From: Acidaminococcales bacterium
Lineage (GTDB): Bacteria; Bacillota; Negativicutes; Acidaminococcales; JAISLQ01
Direction: 5' to 3'
DNA: 46,046 bases
Assembly: GCA_031290885.1 (NCBI GenBank)
Contig: JAISLQ010000051.1
Location: forward strand, 1-46,046
The first letter of the stretch is position 1, and the number at the start of each line of letters is the position of its first letter. The position numbers and the translations under genes are program-made. A model generated the notes under the pieces. The model made no database searches, was not told the origin of the DNA, and worked only from the letters and a program-made list of their open reading frames with translations. Below, in pieces: positions 8,774 through 16,605 of the stretch.

Positions 8774-8956
8774 ATGCAAAAAGATCCAACGGTCAGTTTT
8801 AACGACCCGAAAATGCTGGCGATATTAAAGGAAATAAACCAGCTTAAAGAAGAAATGTCCGCCGCCGACGCCGAAGCTGCGGCCGCTTTGAAAAAACAGA
8901 TCAACGAACTGCAGATGCACTACAACGTGTTGTCCGAACGCCGCGGGCCTGTTTGA
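8774..8956 (+). CDS. Small coiled-coil protein, 60 residues
   Basis: The start is the ATG at 8774, because an AAAGGTGG ribosome site sits at 8757-8764 inside the end of the previous gene. A longer in-frame reading from 8642 would lie almost wholly within that gene. The product is charged and helical from residue 13 onward (ILKEINQLKEEM and LKKQINELQMHY) with leucine and isoleucine at heptad-like spacing. It has no signal peptide, so it is probably a cytoplasmic oligomer. No family is recognised. Its link to the repeat protein rests on the 4-base gap. Confidence 0.65.
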   Translation: MQKDPTVSFNDPKMLAILKEINQLKEEMSAADAEAAAALKKQINELQMHYNVLSERRGPV

Positions 8957-8968
8957 ACACGGCACGGG

Positions 8969-9011
8969 CGCCGGGGCGCAGCTGCATTTGTCCGCGCCGG
9001 CGTGGTTTTTT
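8969..9011 (+). terminator. Terminator after the small coiled-coil gene
   Basis: CGCCGG (8969-8974) pairs with CCGGCG (8997-9002) around a GC-rich inner stem, and a T6 run follows at 9006-9011. Confidence 0.55.
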
Positions 9012-9036
9012 GTGTCGGACTGCGCGGCCGCCTTAT

Positions 9037-9366
9037 TTACTGTTTCTTTTTGTCGTCCTTGGCGCCTTCGCGCGAGCGGGAACCGGCGCACAGGTTCTCC
9101 AGGTCCGCCTCGGCGCCCAAAGCCTGAAATAGCCGCTCCAGCAAGCCGTTGCCCTGCCATTTGCGAAACCGCGCGTACACCGCCTCCCATTTGCCGTAGC
9201 GCTTCGTGATTTCGCGCCATTGGCAGCTAGTGCGCGCAATCCACAGCATCGCGTTCAGCATCGCGCGGTCGTCTTTGCGCGGACGGCCGCCTTTGCTGCC
9301 GAATTTCGGCGGCATCAGGCTTTCTATCCGTTCCCATTCTTCGTTTGTCAGTTCATGTCGTTTCAT
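9037..9366 (-). pseudogene. IS5-family transposase remnant (IS402-like N-terminal domain only)
   Basis: From the ATG at 9366 the 109-residue product matches the N-terminal DNA-binding domain of IS5-family (IS402/IS1031-type) transposases: KRHELTNEEWERI, GRPRKDDRAMLNAMLWI, RYGKWEAVYARFRKW. In intact elements this region leads into a catalytic DDE domain after a motif like DLEWLMIDST. Here the similarity stops at ADLENL, the product ends in a short charged tail, and no second open frame with DDE residues follows. It is therefore a decayed fragment or a solo domain. A promoter-like pair (TTGTTT, 18 bases, TATAAT on the minus strand, -10 at 9375-9380) lies just upstream. No terminal inverted repeats were found by eye. 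Confidence 0.7.
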
Positions 9367-9531
9367 TATTTCAATTATACTGCAAAATTTGTTTTTTAAA
9401 CAAGACCCGGCCACGGATATTTTGCGAAAAGTTTCGTCTCAAGTCTTTTGCCGTCAGGCCGGGCATCCGCTCGCGGCGGGGCGCGCGGAATTTTTGCCCG
9501 CAAATTCAGCCCGAATTTGACGGATAAGCGG

Positions 9532-9561
9532 TTGACAGCGCAAGCGGCGTAGTTATACAAT
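9532..9561 (+). promoter_or_regulatory. Promoter of tRNA-Asp
   Basis: TTGACA at 9532-9537 is followed, 16 to 18 bases on, by TATACA or TACAAT (9554-9561). It ends 33 bases before the tRNA. Confidence 0.65.
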
Positions 9562-9594
9562 AAGTAAAGGGCGCGCTTTAAGGCCGCCTCGTAC

Positions 9595-9671
9595 GGCCCG
9601 GTAGTTTAGTTGGTTAGAATGCCGCCCTGTCACGGCGGAGGTCGTGGGTTCGAGTCCCATCCGGGTCGCCA
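9595..9671 (+). tRNA. tRNA-Asp (anticodon GTC)
   Basis: A full cloverleaf can be drawn. The acceptor stem GGCCCGG pairs with CCGGGTC (one G-U), the anticodon loop is CTGTCAC with anticodon GTC, the T-arm loop contains TTCGAGT, the discriminator base is G, and CCA is encoded. The length is 77 bases. It is read alone from its own promoter; a 6-bp hairpin (9695-9700 with 9711-9716) lies downstream but lacks a T-tract. Confidence 0.96.
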
Positions 9672-9763
9672 CTTCAGAACAATCGGACATGCCGGCCCCG
9701 TTCAAATTGCCGGGGCGTTACGGGCGAGGATGCGTTTTAGGAAAGTCAAGGAAGGTGACGGTT

Positions 9764-10570
9764 TTGGAAAAGACAGCCGGGACCTGCGTTGTTTGCAATG
9801 CCGCCTTGCCCCGTTTAAGGGGAATGTGCTATTGTCCCTACTGCGGAGATGCCCTGCCGAAAAATGGCGAGGGCGGCGAAGGAGAAACAAACGCGCAAAA
9901 TCATTTGTCTTTGGAAGAACAGCAGCGCGCAACGCGGGAAAAGTATGCCGGCAAAGCAAACGACCCGCGGGTGAAGGTGCCTTTGCCGGAAGATGTTTAC
10001 ACGTTGGCGCTCAAAGGATGCGAAAACAAGGAAGCGCTGGTGGCCTGTCTCAATCAGGTGCTTACGCGCGGAGAGCAGGCGATTCGCCTGGCCGTTGCCG
10101 CTATGCCTTCAGTCCTTTTATACAAGGCCAATATCGAGGCCGTCAACGAGGTGGTTGCCGCGCTGAGGGACGCGGAAGCGGCTTACGCCGTTGTCGAGGG
10201 AAATTTCGATTACGGTATTTTTTATAAATCGGTTCATTTTGCCAATCTGGGCAAAGCTGGGCGGGCGATTTTGAAAAGCGCGCCCAAGGCGATGTGGCTG
10301 GGCGAAAATGTCAAGTTCATCAGCGAAGATATGTTTTTCGAGGGGAAAAAGGGATACGGGGTTTTCAGCGACAACTCCTTTTTTTTCTTTTGGATAGAAA
10401 ACGGCGTCCACAGCTTGATTTTACCGGTTTATCAGTTGGAAGGGATAGATATGTGGGAACAGGAAGGCCAATTTTTGGGGGAATGGCTGGCCAAGGACGG
10501 GCGCGCCTTCCGGCTGGAATTTTCACGCAAGGAAGATTTTGACGCCATGCGGGAACTGTCCTGGGATTGA
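9764..10570 (+). CDS. Zinc-ribbon protein with possible L7/L12-like and PH-like domains, unknown function
   Basis: The start is placed at the TTG at 9764, since an AAGGAAGGTGA ribosome site precedes it; the frame also runs back into the tRNA, which cannot be coding. That gives 268 residues. An N-terminal zinc ribbon (CVVC near residue 8, CYCPYC near 22) is followed by a charged linker. Residues about 80-150 have the hydrophobic spacing of the ribosomal L7/L12 C-terminal fold, with a central AVAAMPSVL segment. The C-terminal 100 residues (WLGENVKFISED, GYGVFSDNSFFFFW, LILPVYQLEGI) look like the strands of a PH/GRAM-like domain. Both fold suggestions are by eye. No signal peptide or membrane segment is present. 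Function is unknown. Confidence 0.65.
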   Translation: MEKTAGTCVVCNAALPRLRGMCYCPYCGDALPKNGEGGEGETNAQNHLSLEEQQRATREKYAGKANDPRVKVPLPEDVYTLALKGCENKEALVACLNQVLTRGEQAIRLAVAAMPSVLLYKANIEAVNEVVAALRDAEAAYAVVEGNFDYGIFYKSVHFANLGKAGRAILKSAPKAMWLGENVKFISEDMFFEGKKGYGVFSDNSFFFFWIENGVHSLILPVYQLEGIDMWEQEGQFLGEWLAKDGRAFRLEFSRKEDFDAMRELSWD

Positions 10571-10586
10571 GCGGCGCAAGCGGGCG

Positions 10587-11459
10587 TTGTCCGATTACGA
10601 TCATGGCAAGGGGGAGAACACTATAAATACAGTTAAAATACCAAGGGCCCTGACGCTGGCCGGCTCGGACGCCAGCGGCGGCGCGGGCCTGGAAGCGGAT
10701 TTGAAGACATTTCAGGAGTTTTGCGTTTACGGCATGACCGCCGTAACTGTAATCGTGGCGCAGACCCCGGGCGAGTGGGCGCACGAGGTGTTCCCGGTCG
10801 AGCTTTCGGTCATCGCGAAACAGCTTGACACCATTCTCGCGGGAATCGGCGTTGACGCCATGAAAACGGGGATGCTCGGAACCAATGAGATCATTGAGGT
10901 AGGCGCTCATTATGTAAAAAAATATGCCGTGAAAAACTTGGTCGTCGATCCGGTCATGGTCTGCAAGGGGGCGGACGACGTTATGAACCCGGACACGGTG
11001 CGGTATCTTAGCAAAACCCTTTTGCCTTTGGCCAAGGTCGCCACTCCCAATCTTTACGAGACCGGGTTTTTGAGCGGATTGGGGGCGATAACGACGCTTG
11101 AGCAGTTAAAGGAAGCGGCCAAGCGCGTACACGCTTTGGGGCCGGAGGTAGTAGTGGCCAAGGGCGGCGCTAAACTTGAGCATCCGCTGGCGGTGGATGT
11201 TTTTTATGACGGCAAGGAAGTCATTGTTTTGGAAGGCGAGCGTATCGACACCAGTTGGACGCACGGAGCGGGTTGCAGCTATTCGGCGGCCATAGCGGCG
11301 GGAATCGCCGTTGGCGAGAGCATCCGGGACGCGGTTTTCAACGCCAAGGAATTTATTGCCGGCGCGATCAAGGCATCTTTCCCGCTCAACAAATTCGCCG
11401 GCCCGCTGGACCACGCGGCGCGGCGGCGCGCGCCAACGGCAGGCGGATCGGGCAAGTGA
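10587..11459 (+). CDS. pdxK: Pyridoxal/pyridoxine kinase, ThiD-type PdxK
   Basis: The enzyme phosphorylates B6 vitamers (pyridoxal, pyridoxine) with ATP, and possibly hydroxymethylpyrimidine. It is a ribokinase-fold protein: LAGSDASGGAGLEADLKTF binds substrate near the N-terminus, MVCKGADDVM and ATPNLYET lie in the middle, and WTHGAGCSYSAAIAA carries the anion hole and catalytic region. The WAHEVFPV and CKGADDV segments resemble Bacillus PdxK more than dedicated ThiD. The start is uncertain. TTG at 10587 is the nearest conventional codon but has no good ribosome site, whereas AAGGGGGAG at 10608-10616 sits 6 bases before an in-frame ATA at 10623 that would give the family-typical N-terminus. 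The C-terminus has a short basic tail. Confidence 0.8.
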   Translation: MSDYDHGKGENTINTVKIPRALTLAGSDASGGAGLEADLKTFQEFCVYGMTAVTVIVAQTPGEWAHEVFPVELSVIAKQLDTILAGIGVDAMKTGMLGTNEIIEVGAHYVKKYAVKNLVVDPVMVCKGADDVMNPDTVRYLSKTLLPLAKVATPNLYETGFLSGLGAITTLEQLKEAAKRVHALGPEVVVAKGGAKLEHPLAVDVFYDGKEVIVLEGERIDTSWTHGAGCSYSAAIAAGIAVGESIRDAVFNAKEFIAGAIKASFPLNKFAGPLDHAARRRAPTAGGSGK

Positions 11460-11646
11460 TGCGTCCGCGCCCGGACATGTTTGCGGCAAACTTAAATCCC
11501 TGACGTGACAAAGCCGGCATTTTTTTGCCGGGGCGCGCCGTCCGATGTTGCCGGGCGCCCGGCGCAAAGGCCGGCTTCGCGCTTGGCGGCAGCAGCGCGT
11601 CCTGCTGTTTTTTGCCGGTTTGTTGCGTTGCGGGGGTTTTTTTTTG

Positions 11647-11652
11647 TATAAT
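11647..11652 (+). promoter_or_regulatory. Candidate -10 of the cdaA operon
   Basis: A perfect TATAAT lies 57 bases before the cdaA start, preceded 18 bases upstream by a weak -35 (TTGCGT, 11623-11628) and a long T-run. Confidence 0.5.
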
Positions 11653-11709
11653 TTAATAAGAGTGGATGTTTTCAGGGGCGGGTTATTTTTTCCGTAAAGG
11701 CGTGGAACG

Positions 11710-12543
11710 ATGATAGCTCAATTGCAATCGCTTTTTTTGAGTTTGCGGTTATGGGACCTTTTTGATATATTTATTATTTCGGTGGTGTTTTATTACCTTT
11801 ACATGCTGCTGAAAGACACCCGTGCAATCTCATTGGTCAAAGGGCTGACCTTTCTTCTCGTGCTCACTTTTTTGAGCGGCTGGTTTGAACTGCACGTTGT
11901 TTATTGGCTCTTGCAAAAATGCATGACCGTGCTGCTGGTTGCTTTGCCGGTGGTTTTTCAGCCGGAATTGCGCCGCGCCTTGGAACATATAGGCAGAGGC
12001 AATTTTTTCGCCAAAAATTTTTTTGACGAGGCGACGGTGGAAAATTTGCTCGCCGCGCTGTCCTCGGCCGTGCTGAATATGGCAAAACACAGAATCGGCG
12101 CGCTTATCGTCGTCGAACGCAGCATCGGGCTGAACGATTACATAGAAACGGGCGTCCGTATTGACGCCGTGGTGTCAAGCGAGCTTTTGATAAACATTTT
12201 CATTCCCAACACCCCGCTGCACGATGGGGCGGTCATCCTGAGAGGGGGAAGGATTGCGGCGGCGGCCGCGCTGCTGCCGCTTACGGAAGCGCACGGGCTC
12301 AGCCAGGAGCTGGGCACGCGGCATCGGGCGGCCATCGGCCTGAGCGAACAGACGGACGCGCTGGTTCTGGCGGTAAGCGAGGAAACCGGCACGATTTCAC
12401 TGGCCAGCGGCGGCTATTTGCGCCGGGAACTGACCGGCGAGGATATACGGAAAACCTTGCGGCCGGTTTTGCTTGCGGATTCCCAGAACATTGACCTGAA
12501 AAGTTCCCTTAACGCGTTATTTAAAAATTGGAGGCTGCCCTGA
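11710..12543 (+). CDS. cdaA: Diadenylate cyclase CdaA
   Basis: The product makes c-di-AMP from two ATP at the inner face of the cytoplasmic membrane. Three hydrophobic segments lie in the first 95 residues, then a DisA_N catalytic domain with the DGAVI motif (about residue 175) and the RHRAA motif (about 207). The 277-residue length matches the family. It is followed after a single base by cdaR, then by the glmM-glmS genes, an arrangement common in Firmicutes, where CdaR and GlmM bind and adjust CdaA. c-di-AMP controls potassium and osmolyte balance and cell-wall homeostasis. Confidence 0.95.
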   Translation: MIAQLQSLFLSLRLWDLFDIFIISVVFYYLYMLLKDTRAISLVKGLTFLLVLTFLSGWFELHVVYWLLQKCMTVLLVALPVVFQPELRRALEHIGRGNFFAKNFFDEATVENLLAALSSAVLNMAKHRIGALIVVERSIGLNDYIETGVRIDAVVSSELLINIFIPNTPLHDGAVILRGGRIAAAAALLPLTEAHGLSQELGTRHRAAIGLSEQTDALVLAVSEETGTISLASGGYLRRELTGEDIRKTLRPVLLADSQNIDLKSSLNALFKNWRLP

Positions 12544-12544
12544 C

Positions 12545-13489
12545 ATGCGATTGCCTAAACGTTTGCCGCACAACAGCACTTTGGTCAAAGCCCTGTCAGT
12601 TATCGCCGCCTTCGTTTTGTGGCTGTACGTGATGAACGAGCAGAACCCTTCCATCAGCCGCACTTATGCGCTGGAACTGGAAAAGCGCAACTTGCCGGCC
12701 AATCTGGTAGTAACCGATGATTTCGCCGATATAAGAGTCAAGGTCAGCGGCCCGCGCTATGTGCTGGCCAATGTTTCCGTGAAAGACATAAAAGCTTACG
12801 TCGATTTGCAGGACATAAACAAGGGCAGCCACGACAGGAAGGTATGGGTGGTCGCCCCGCCGGAATTGCAGTTGGACGAAGTGACGCCCGATGTTGTTTC
12901 AGTCGTGACCGATACGCTGGTAAGCCGCGATTTCCCCGTTGCCGTCCGCTTCAGCGGGCAGGGCGCGCCGGAGCTTTCCATAGTGGCCGCCGCCGTTGAC
13001 CCTGATACCGTGCAGGCGCAAGGCGCCGCCCGGTTAATCGGCAATATAACGAAAGTAGAGGCTGTCCTGAACATCGACAGCGCCCTGGCGTCCAAAGGGC
13101 GCTACAAGCTGGCCGCGCGGCTGAACGCGCTGGACAAGGACAACAATGCATACGGCAAAGTCGCGCTGACGCCTGACGGGGTAATTGTAACCGTCGACGT
13201 TGCCGACAGGATAATTACAAAAACCGTGCCCGTGAAAGCGGGTTTTACCGGCCCGCCGCCGGGGGCAGCCCCTTCGAGCCAAGCCCTGCTTACGCCCCTG
13301 GAGGTGAAACTGACCGGCCCTTTCGCGCAGCTTGCGCAAATTGAGGAGGTATTTACGGAGAAAGTAGTTTTGGACAAACTGCCCGCCGGGCCGCTTTTGT
13401 TGGAAATCAAGCTGCCGCCGGGCGTTACGGCGGACACGGATAGGGCAACGGTTGTTTTTGCGCCGAACGAGAGCGGCCAGGGGACTTAA
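12545..13489 (+). CDS. cdaR: CdaR, YbbR-domain regulator of CdaA
   Basis: This 314-residue protein has one N-terminal transmembrane helix (about 14-30: ALSVIAAFVLWLYVM) followed by repeated YbbR domains on the outer face; about three units can be counted from the recurring VxGP/VTPDVV-type strands. CdaR is the membrane partner that modulates c-di-AMP synthesis by CdaA. The start codon comes one base after the cdaA stop, so translation is coupled. Its N-terminal RLPKRLPHNSTLVKALS segment is typical of the family. Confidence 0.9.
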   Translation: MRLPKRLPHNSTLVKALSVIAAFVLWLYVMNEQNPSISRTYALELEKRNLPANLVVTDDFADIRVKVSGPRYVLANVSVKDIKAYVDLQDINKGSHDRKVWVVAPPELQLDEVTPDVVSVVTDTLVSRDFPVAVRFSGQGAPELSIVAAAVDPDTVQAQGAARLIGNITKVEAVLNIDSALASKGRYKLAARLNALDKDNNAYGKVALTPDGVIVTVDVADRIITKTVPVKAGFTGPPPGAAPSSQALLTPLEVKLTGPFAQLAQIEEVFTEKVVLDKLPAGPLLLEIKLPPGVTADTDRATVVFAPNESGQGT

Positions 13490-13493
13490 GGCT

Positions 13494-15089
13494 GTGCTGA
13501 CATTGTCCGGCCTGAGGGTTGCGCTCGCGGACGAGCGGCCGCTGGCGGAGATCGCCGCGGCTTATTTAAGGCTTGCGCCGTCCGCCGCCCCCAAGATAAA
13601 AATACTTGGCAAAGCCATTGACGCCCGGCGCAAAGACAGGATATCTTTCGTTTACAAACTCGGCCTTTTGGCCGAGGATGAAAACGGGTTGCTGAAAAAG
13701 TACGCGGGCGATAAAAATCTCGCGCTTTATCAGCCGCCGCCGCCGGTCAAGATCGTTTACGGCAAACAGCCGGCGCCCGGACGGATAGTGATTGCGGGCG
13801 CGGGGCCGGCCGGGCTGTTCGCCGCGCTGACCTTGGCGGAACACGGGTACAAGCCGCTAATCGTCGAGCGCGGCTTGCCGGTCGGTCGGAGGGTAGGCAA
13901 AGTCGCGGATTTTTGGCAACGGGGGGAGTTCTCCCCCGAGGCCAGCGTACAGTTTGGGGAAGGCGGCGCCGGTACTTTTTCCGACGGCAAATTGACGACG
14001 CGGATAAACGATCCGGCATCCGGGCTTATTTTGCGCCGGCTGGCGGCTTGCGGCGCCCCGCCGGAAATAGAATACTGCCACAAGCCGCACATCGGCACCG
14101 ACCTTTTGCGCCGCGTAGTCGGCAACCTTTCCCGCCTCATATGCGAAAGCGGCGGCGAAATACGCTACGAGACAAGGCTTTCCGATATAAAGCTGAAAAA
14201 CGGCCGGATGGAAAAAGCGGCGCTGTCCGGCGAATACGTGGACTGCGCGGCGCTTGTTGTCGCCACCGGGCACAGCGCGCGCGATGTTTACGGGCTTTTG
14301 TTGGCGCGCGGTTTTGCTCTTTCGCCCAAGCCTTTTTCCATCGGCGTGCGCATAGAACATCCGCAGGAGGTCATCGACAGGGCGCAGTACGGCGTTTTGG
14401 CAGGGCACCCTAAGCTGGGGGCGGCCGACTATTCTTTGGCCTGGCATGACAAAGGGAGCGGGCGCGGCGTATATTCTTTTTGCATGTGCCCGGGCGGCGT
14501 GGTGATAGCTTCCTGTTCGGGCGAGGAAGAGATCGTGACCAACGGGATGAGTTACCGGCGGCGCGATTCAAGTGTCGCCAACAGCGCCCTGGCGGTAGGG
14601 GTCGCGCCGCCGGACTTTGGCTTTCATCCGCTCGCCGGCGTGGAGTTTCAAAGGCGCTGGGAAAAACTTGCCTTTGCGAAGGCGGGCGGAGGCTATCATG
14701 CCCCGGCGCAGACGGTAGGCAGTTTCCTGTCCGGCGGGCGCCCGGTTGCGGACGGCCAAACCGCCGCCACTTATCGGCCCGGGATCCGGCCGGTATCCTT
14801 GCGGGAGGTGCTGCCCGGCTTTGTAACTGACGCGCTGGCGGCGGCCTTGCCGCTTTTCGGACGCAAAATAAAAGGTTTTGACGCGAAAGGCGCTTTGCTG
14901 ACCGGGGTTGAAACGCGCACGTCCGCGCCCCTTTGGATTTTGCGCGATCCCGAAAGCCGGCAGGCGCAGGGCAAAACAGGCGTATATCCGGCGGGCGAAG
15001 GGGCGGGCTACGCCGGGGGGATAATGAGCGCCGCCCTTGACGGCTATTATACGGCGCTGGCAATAATGAAAAAATATCGGCAGACTTAA
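13494..15089 (+). CDS. FAD-dependent dehydrogenase, COG2509 type
   Basis: This is a flavoprotein of unknown substrate, of the bacterial FAD-dependent dehydrogenase group often annotated only as an oxidoreductase. I place the start at GTG 13494, four bases after the cdaR stop, with AGGGGA upstream; an earlier in-frame start would overlap cdaR. The 531-residue product has an N-terminal domain of about 95 residues, then an FAD-binding dinucleotide fold (VIAGAGPAGLFAALTLAEHG near 105), the EGGAGTFSDGKLTTR segment that characterises the group, and a C-terminal GEGAGYAGGIMSAALDG motif that completes the FAD site. It sits between cdaR and glmM, which are usually adjacent, so it is presumably co-transcribed with c-di-AMP and amino-sugar genes. 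Confidence 0.85.
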   Translation: MLTLSGLRVALADERPLAEIAAAYLRLAPSAAPKIKILGKAIDARRKDRISFVYKLGLLAEDENGLLKKYAGDKNLALYQPPPPVKIVYGKQPAPGRIVIAGAGPAGLFAALTLAEHGYKPLIVERGLPVGRRVGKVADFWQRGEFSPEASVQFGEGGAGTFSDGKLTTRINDPASGLILRRLAACGAPPEIEYCHKPHIGTDLLRRVVGNLSRLICESGGEIRYETRLSDIKLKNGRMEKAALSGEYVDCAALVVATGHSARDVYGLLLARGFALSPKPFSIGVRIEHPQEVIDRAQYGVLAGHPKLGAADYSLAWHDKGSGRGVYSFCMCPGGVVIASCSGEEEIVTNGMSYRRRDSSVANSALAVGVAPPDFGFHPLAGVEFQRRWEKLAFAKAGGGYHAPAQTVGSFLSGGRPVADGQTAATYRPGIRPVSLREVLPGFVTDALAAALPLFGRKIKGFDAKGALLTGVETRTSAPLWILRDPESRQAQGKTGVYPAGEGAGYAGGIMSAALDGYYTALAIMKKYRQT

Positions 15090-15118
15090 ACCAGTAATAA
15101 ATTCCGGGAGGGAATTTT

Positions 15119-16459
15119 ATGCAAAGATTGTTTGGCACAGATGGCGTCAGGGGATTGGCAAACCGTGAGATAACGGCGGAACTGGCGCTGAAGCTCGGGG
15201 CCGCCGCCGCCGGCTATTTTTCCCGGGGCGCAAGCGGCAGGCCGCAAATAATGATCGGGCTCGATACCAGGCTGTCCGGGGACATGCTGGCGGCGGCGCT
15301 GGCGGCGGGCATATCTTCCGCCGGCGGCGAGGCGCATATGCTCGGCGTCATGCCGACCCCCGCCGTCGCTTATCTTACCGCCCATTCCAACGCCTGCGCC
15401 GGAGCGGTCATCTCCGCGTCCCACAATCCGTTTGAGGACAACGGCATAAAGTTTTTTTCCCATGCGGGGATCAAACTGCCTGATGAAATTGAAGACGAAA
15501 TACAAAGGCTGGTTGAAGGGCAGGAATTGGCCGGCAAACCGATAGGCGACGGCATCGGGCGCATAGTTTTCAGAAGCGGCCTGGCGGATGATTATGCCCA
15601 ATATGTGATCAAGTCCGCCGATACGGATCTGCACGGCTTGAAAATAGTCCTGGACTGCGCCAACGGGGCGGCTTCCGATCTGGCGCCCTTTGTTTTGCGC
15701 GCGCTCGGGGCGGAAGTGATCGTTACAAACAACCGGCCGGACGGCCTCAATATCAATAAGGGCTGCGGCTCGACGCACATGGAAGGGCTGCGCAAAAAAG
15801 TATTGGAAGAAAAGGCCGATCTTGGCGTGGCGCACGATGGCGACGCCGACCGCTGCCTGATGGTGGATGAAAACGGTCAGTTGGTAGACGGCGACCAACT
15901 GATGCTGATCTGCGCGCTGGAACTTATGGAAGCGGGCAGGTTGGCCGCAGATACGCTGGTAACGACCGTTATGAGCAACATAGGGCTTCACTGCGCGTTC
16001 AAGGCGCGGGGCGGCAAATGCGTGGTTACGCCGGTGGGCGATCGCTATGTTCTGGAAGAGATGCTCAAAAACGGCTACAATTTCGGCGGCGAACAGTCAG
16101 GGCACATAATATTCGGCGATTACGCGACGACGGGCGATGGCCTGATGACAGCCACACAGGTATTGAGGGCCGCCGTCAGGAACAATCGGCCGCTTTCCGC
16201 CCTGGCCGGCCTCATGACCAAATATCCGCAGGTGCTTAATAACGTGAAGGTAAAAAGCAAGGAAGGCTGGCAAACCAACAAGGAAATCGGCAAAGCGATC
16301 GCCCACGCGGAACAATCGCTTGGCGAAGCGGGCCGCGTGCTGGTCAGGGCTTCGGGTACCGAACCGCTCCTGCGCGTCATGCTGGAAGGGCCCGATCGGG
16401 AAATTCTTGATGAACTGGCCAGATCCATAGCGCGGGCGGTGGAAAACGAGCTGGGATAA
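15119..16459 (+). CDS. glmM: Phosphoglucosamine mutase GlmM
   Basis: The enzyme converts glucosamine-6-phosphate to glucosamine-1-phosphate, the second step toward UDP-GlcNAc for peptidoglycan and lipopolysaccharide. The phosphorylated active-site serine is S101 in ISASHNPFEDNG. The metal-binding loop DGDADRC lies near residue 240 and the phosphate-binding RASGTEPLLRVM loop near the C-terminus. The 446-residue length matches the family. GGGAGGGAA precedes the ATG. In other Firmicutes GlmM binds CdaA and lowers its activity, which fits this operon. Confidence 0.96.
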   Translation: MQRLFGTDGVRGLANREITAELALKLGAAAAGYFSRGASGRPQIMIGLDTRLSGDMLAAALAAGISSAGGEAHMLGVMPTPAVAYLTAHSNACAGAVISASHNPFEDNGIKFFSHAGIKLPDEIEDEIQRLVEGQELAGKPIGDGIGRIVFRSGLADDYAQYVIKSADTDLHGLKIVLDCANGAASDLAPFVLRALGAEVIVTNNRPDGLNINKGCGSTHMEGLRKKVLEEKADLGVAHDGDADRCLMVDENGQLVDGDQLMLICALELMEAGRLAADTLVTTVMSNIGLHCAFKARGGKCVVTPVGDRYVLEEMLKNGYNFGGEQSGHIIFGDYATTGDGLMTATQVLRAAVRNNRPLSALAGLMTKYPQVLNNVKVKSKEGWQTNKEIGKAIAHAEQSLGEAGRVLVRASGTEPLLRVMLEGPDREILDELARSIARAVENELG

Positions 16460-16538
16460 CAATCCGCCGCAACTTTTTGCCCCGGACGGCCAGGGCGGAA
16501 AATTTTCCCCGCAGGCGGTATTTTTGCCGTTCTTTTGT

Positions 16539-16544
16539 TATAAT
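16539..16544 (+). promoter_or_regulatory. Candidate -10 upstream of glmS
   Basis: TATAAT lies 62 bases before the glmS start in the 146-base glmM-glmS gap. No good -35 is present at the right distance. It may be an internal promoter allowing separate control of glmS. Confidence 0.4.
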
Positions 16545-16605
16545 AAGCGTAAGGATCCGCATTCGCTGCTCATGCGTGGCGGACCATATGAAAGGGGATT
16601 TTGCC

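Noticed and set aside
16460-16605. glmS ribozyme in the glmM-glmS gap
   Set aside because: The gap is long enough, but I could not find the conserved core by eye, and a -10 hexamer occupies the middle. An Infernal search with the glmS model would decide.
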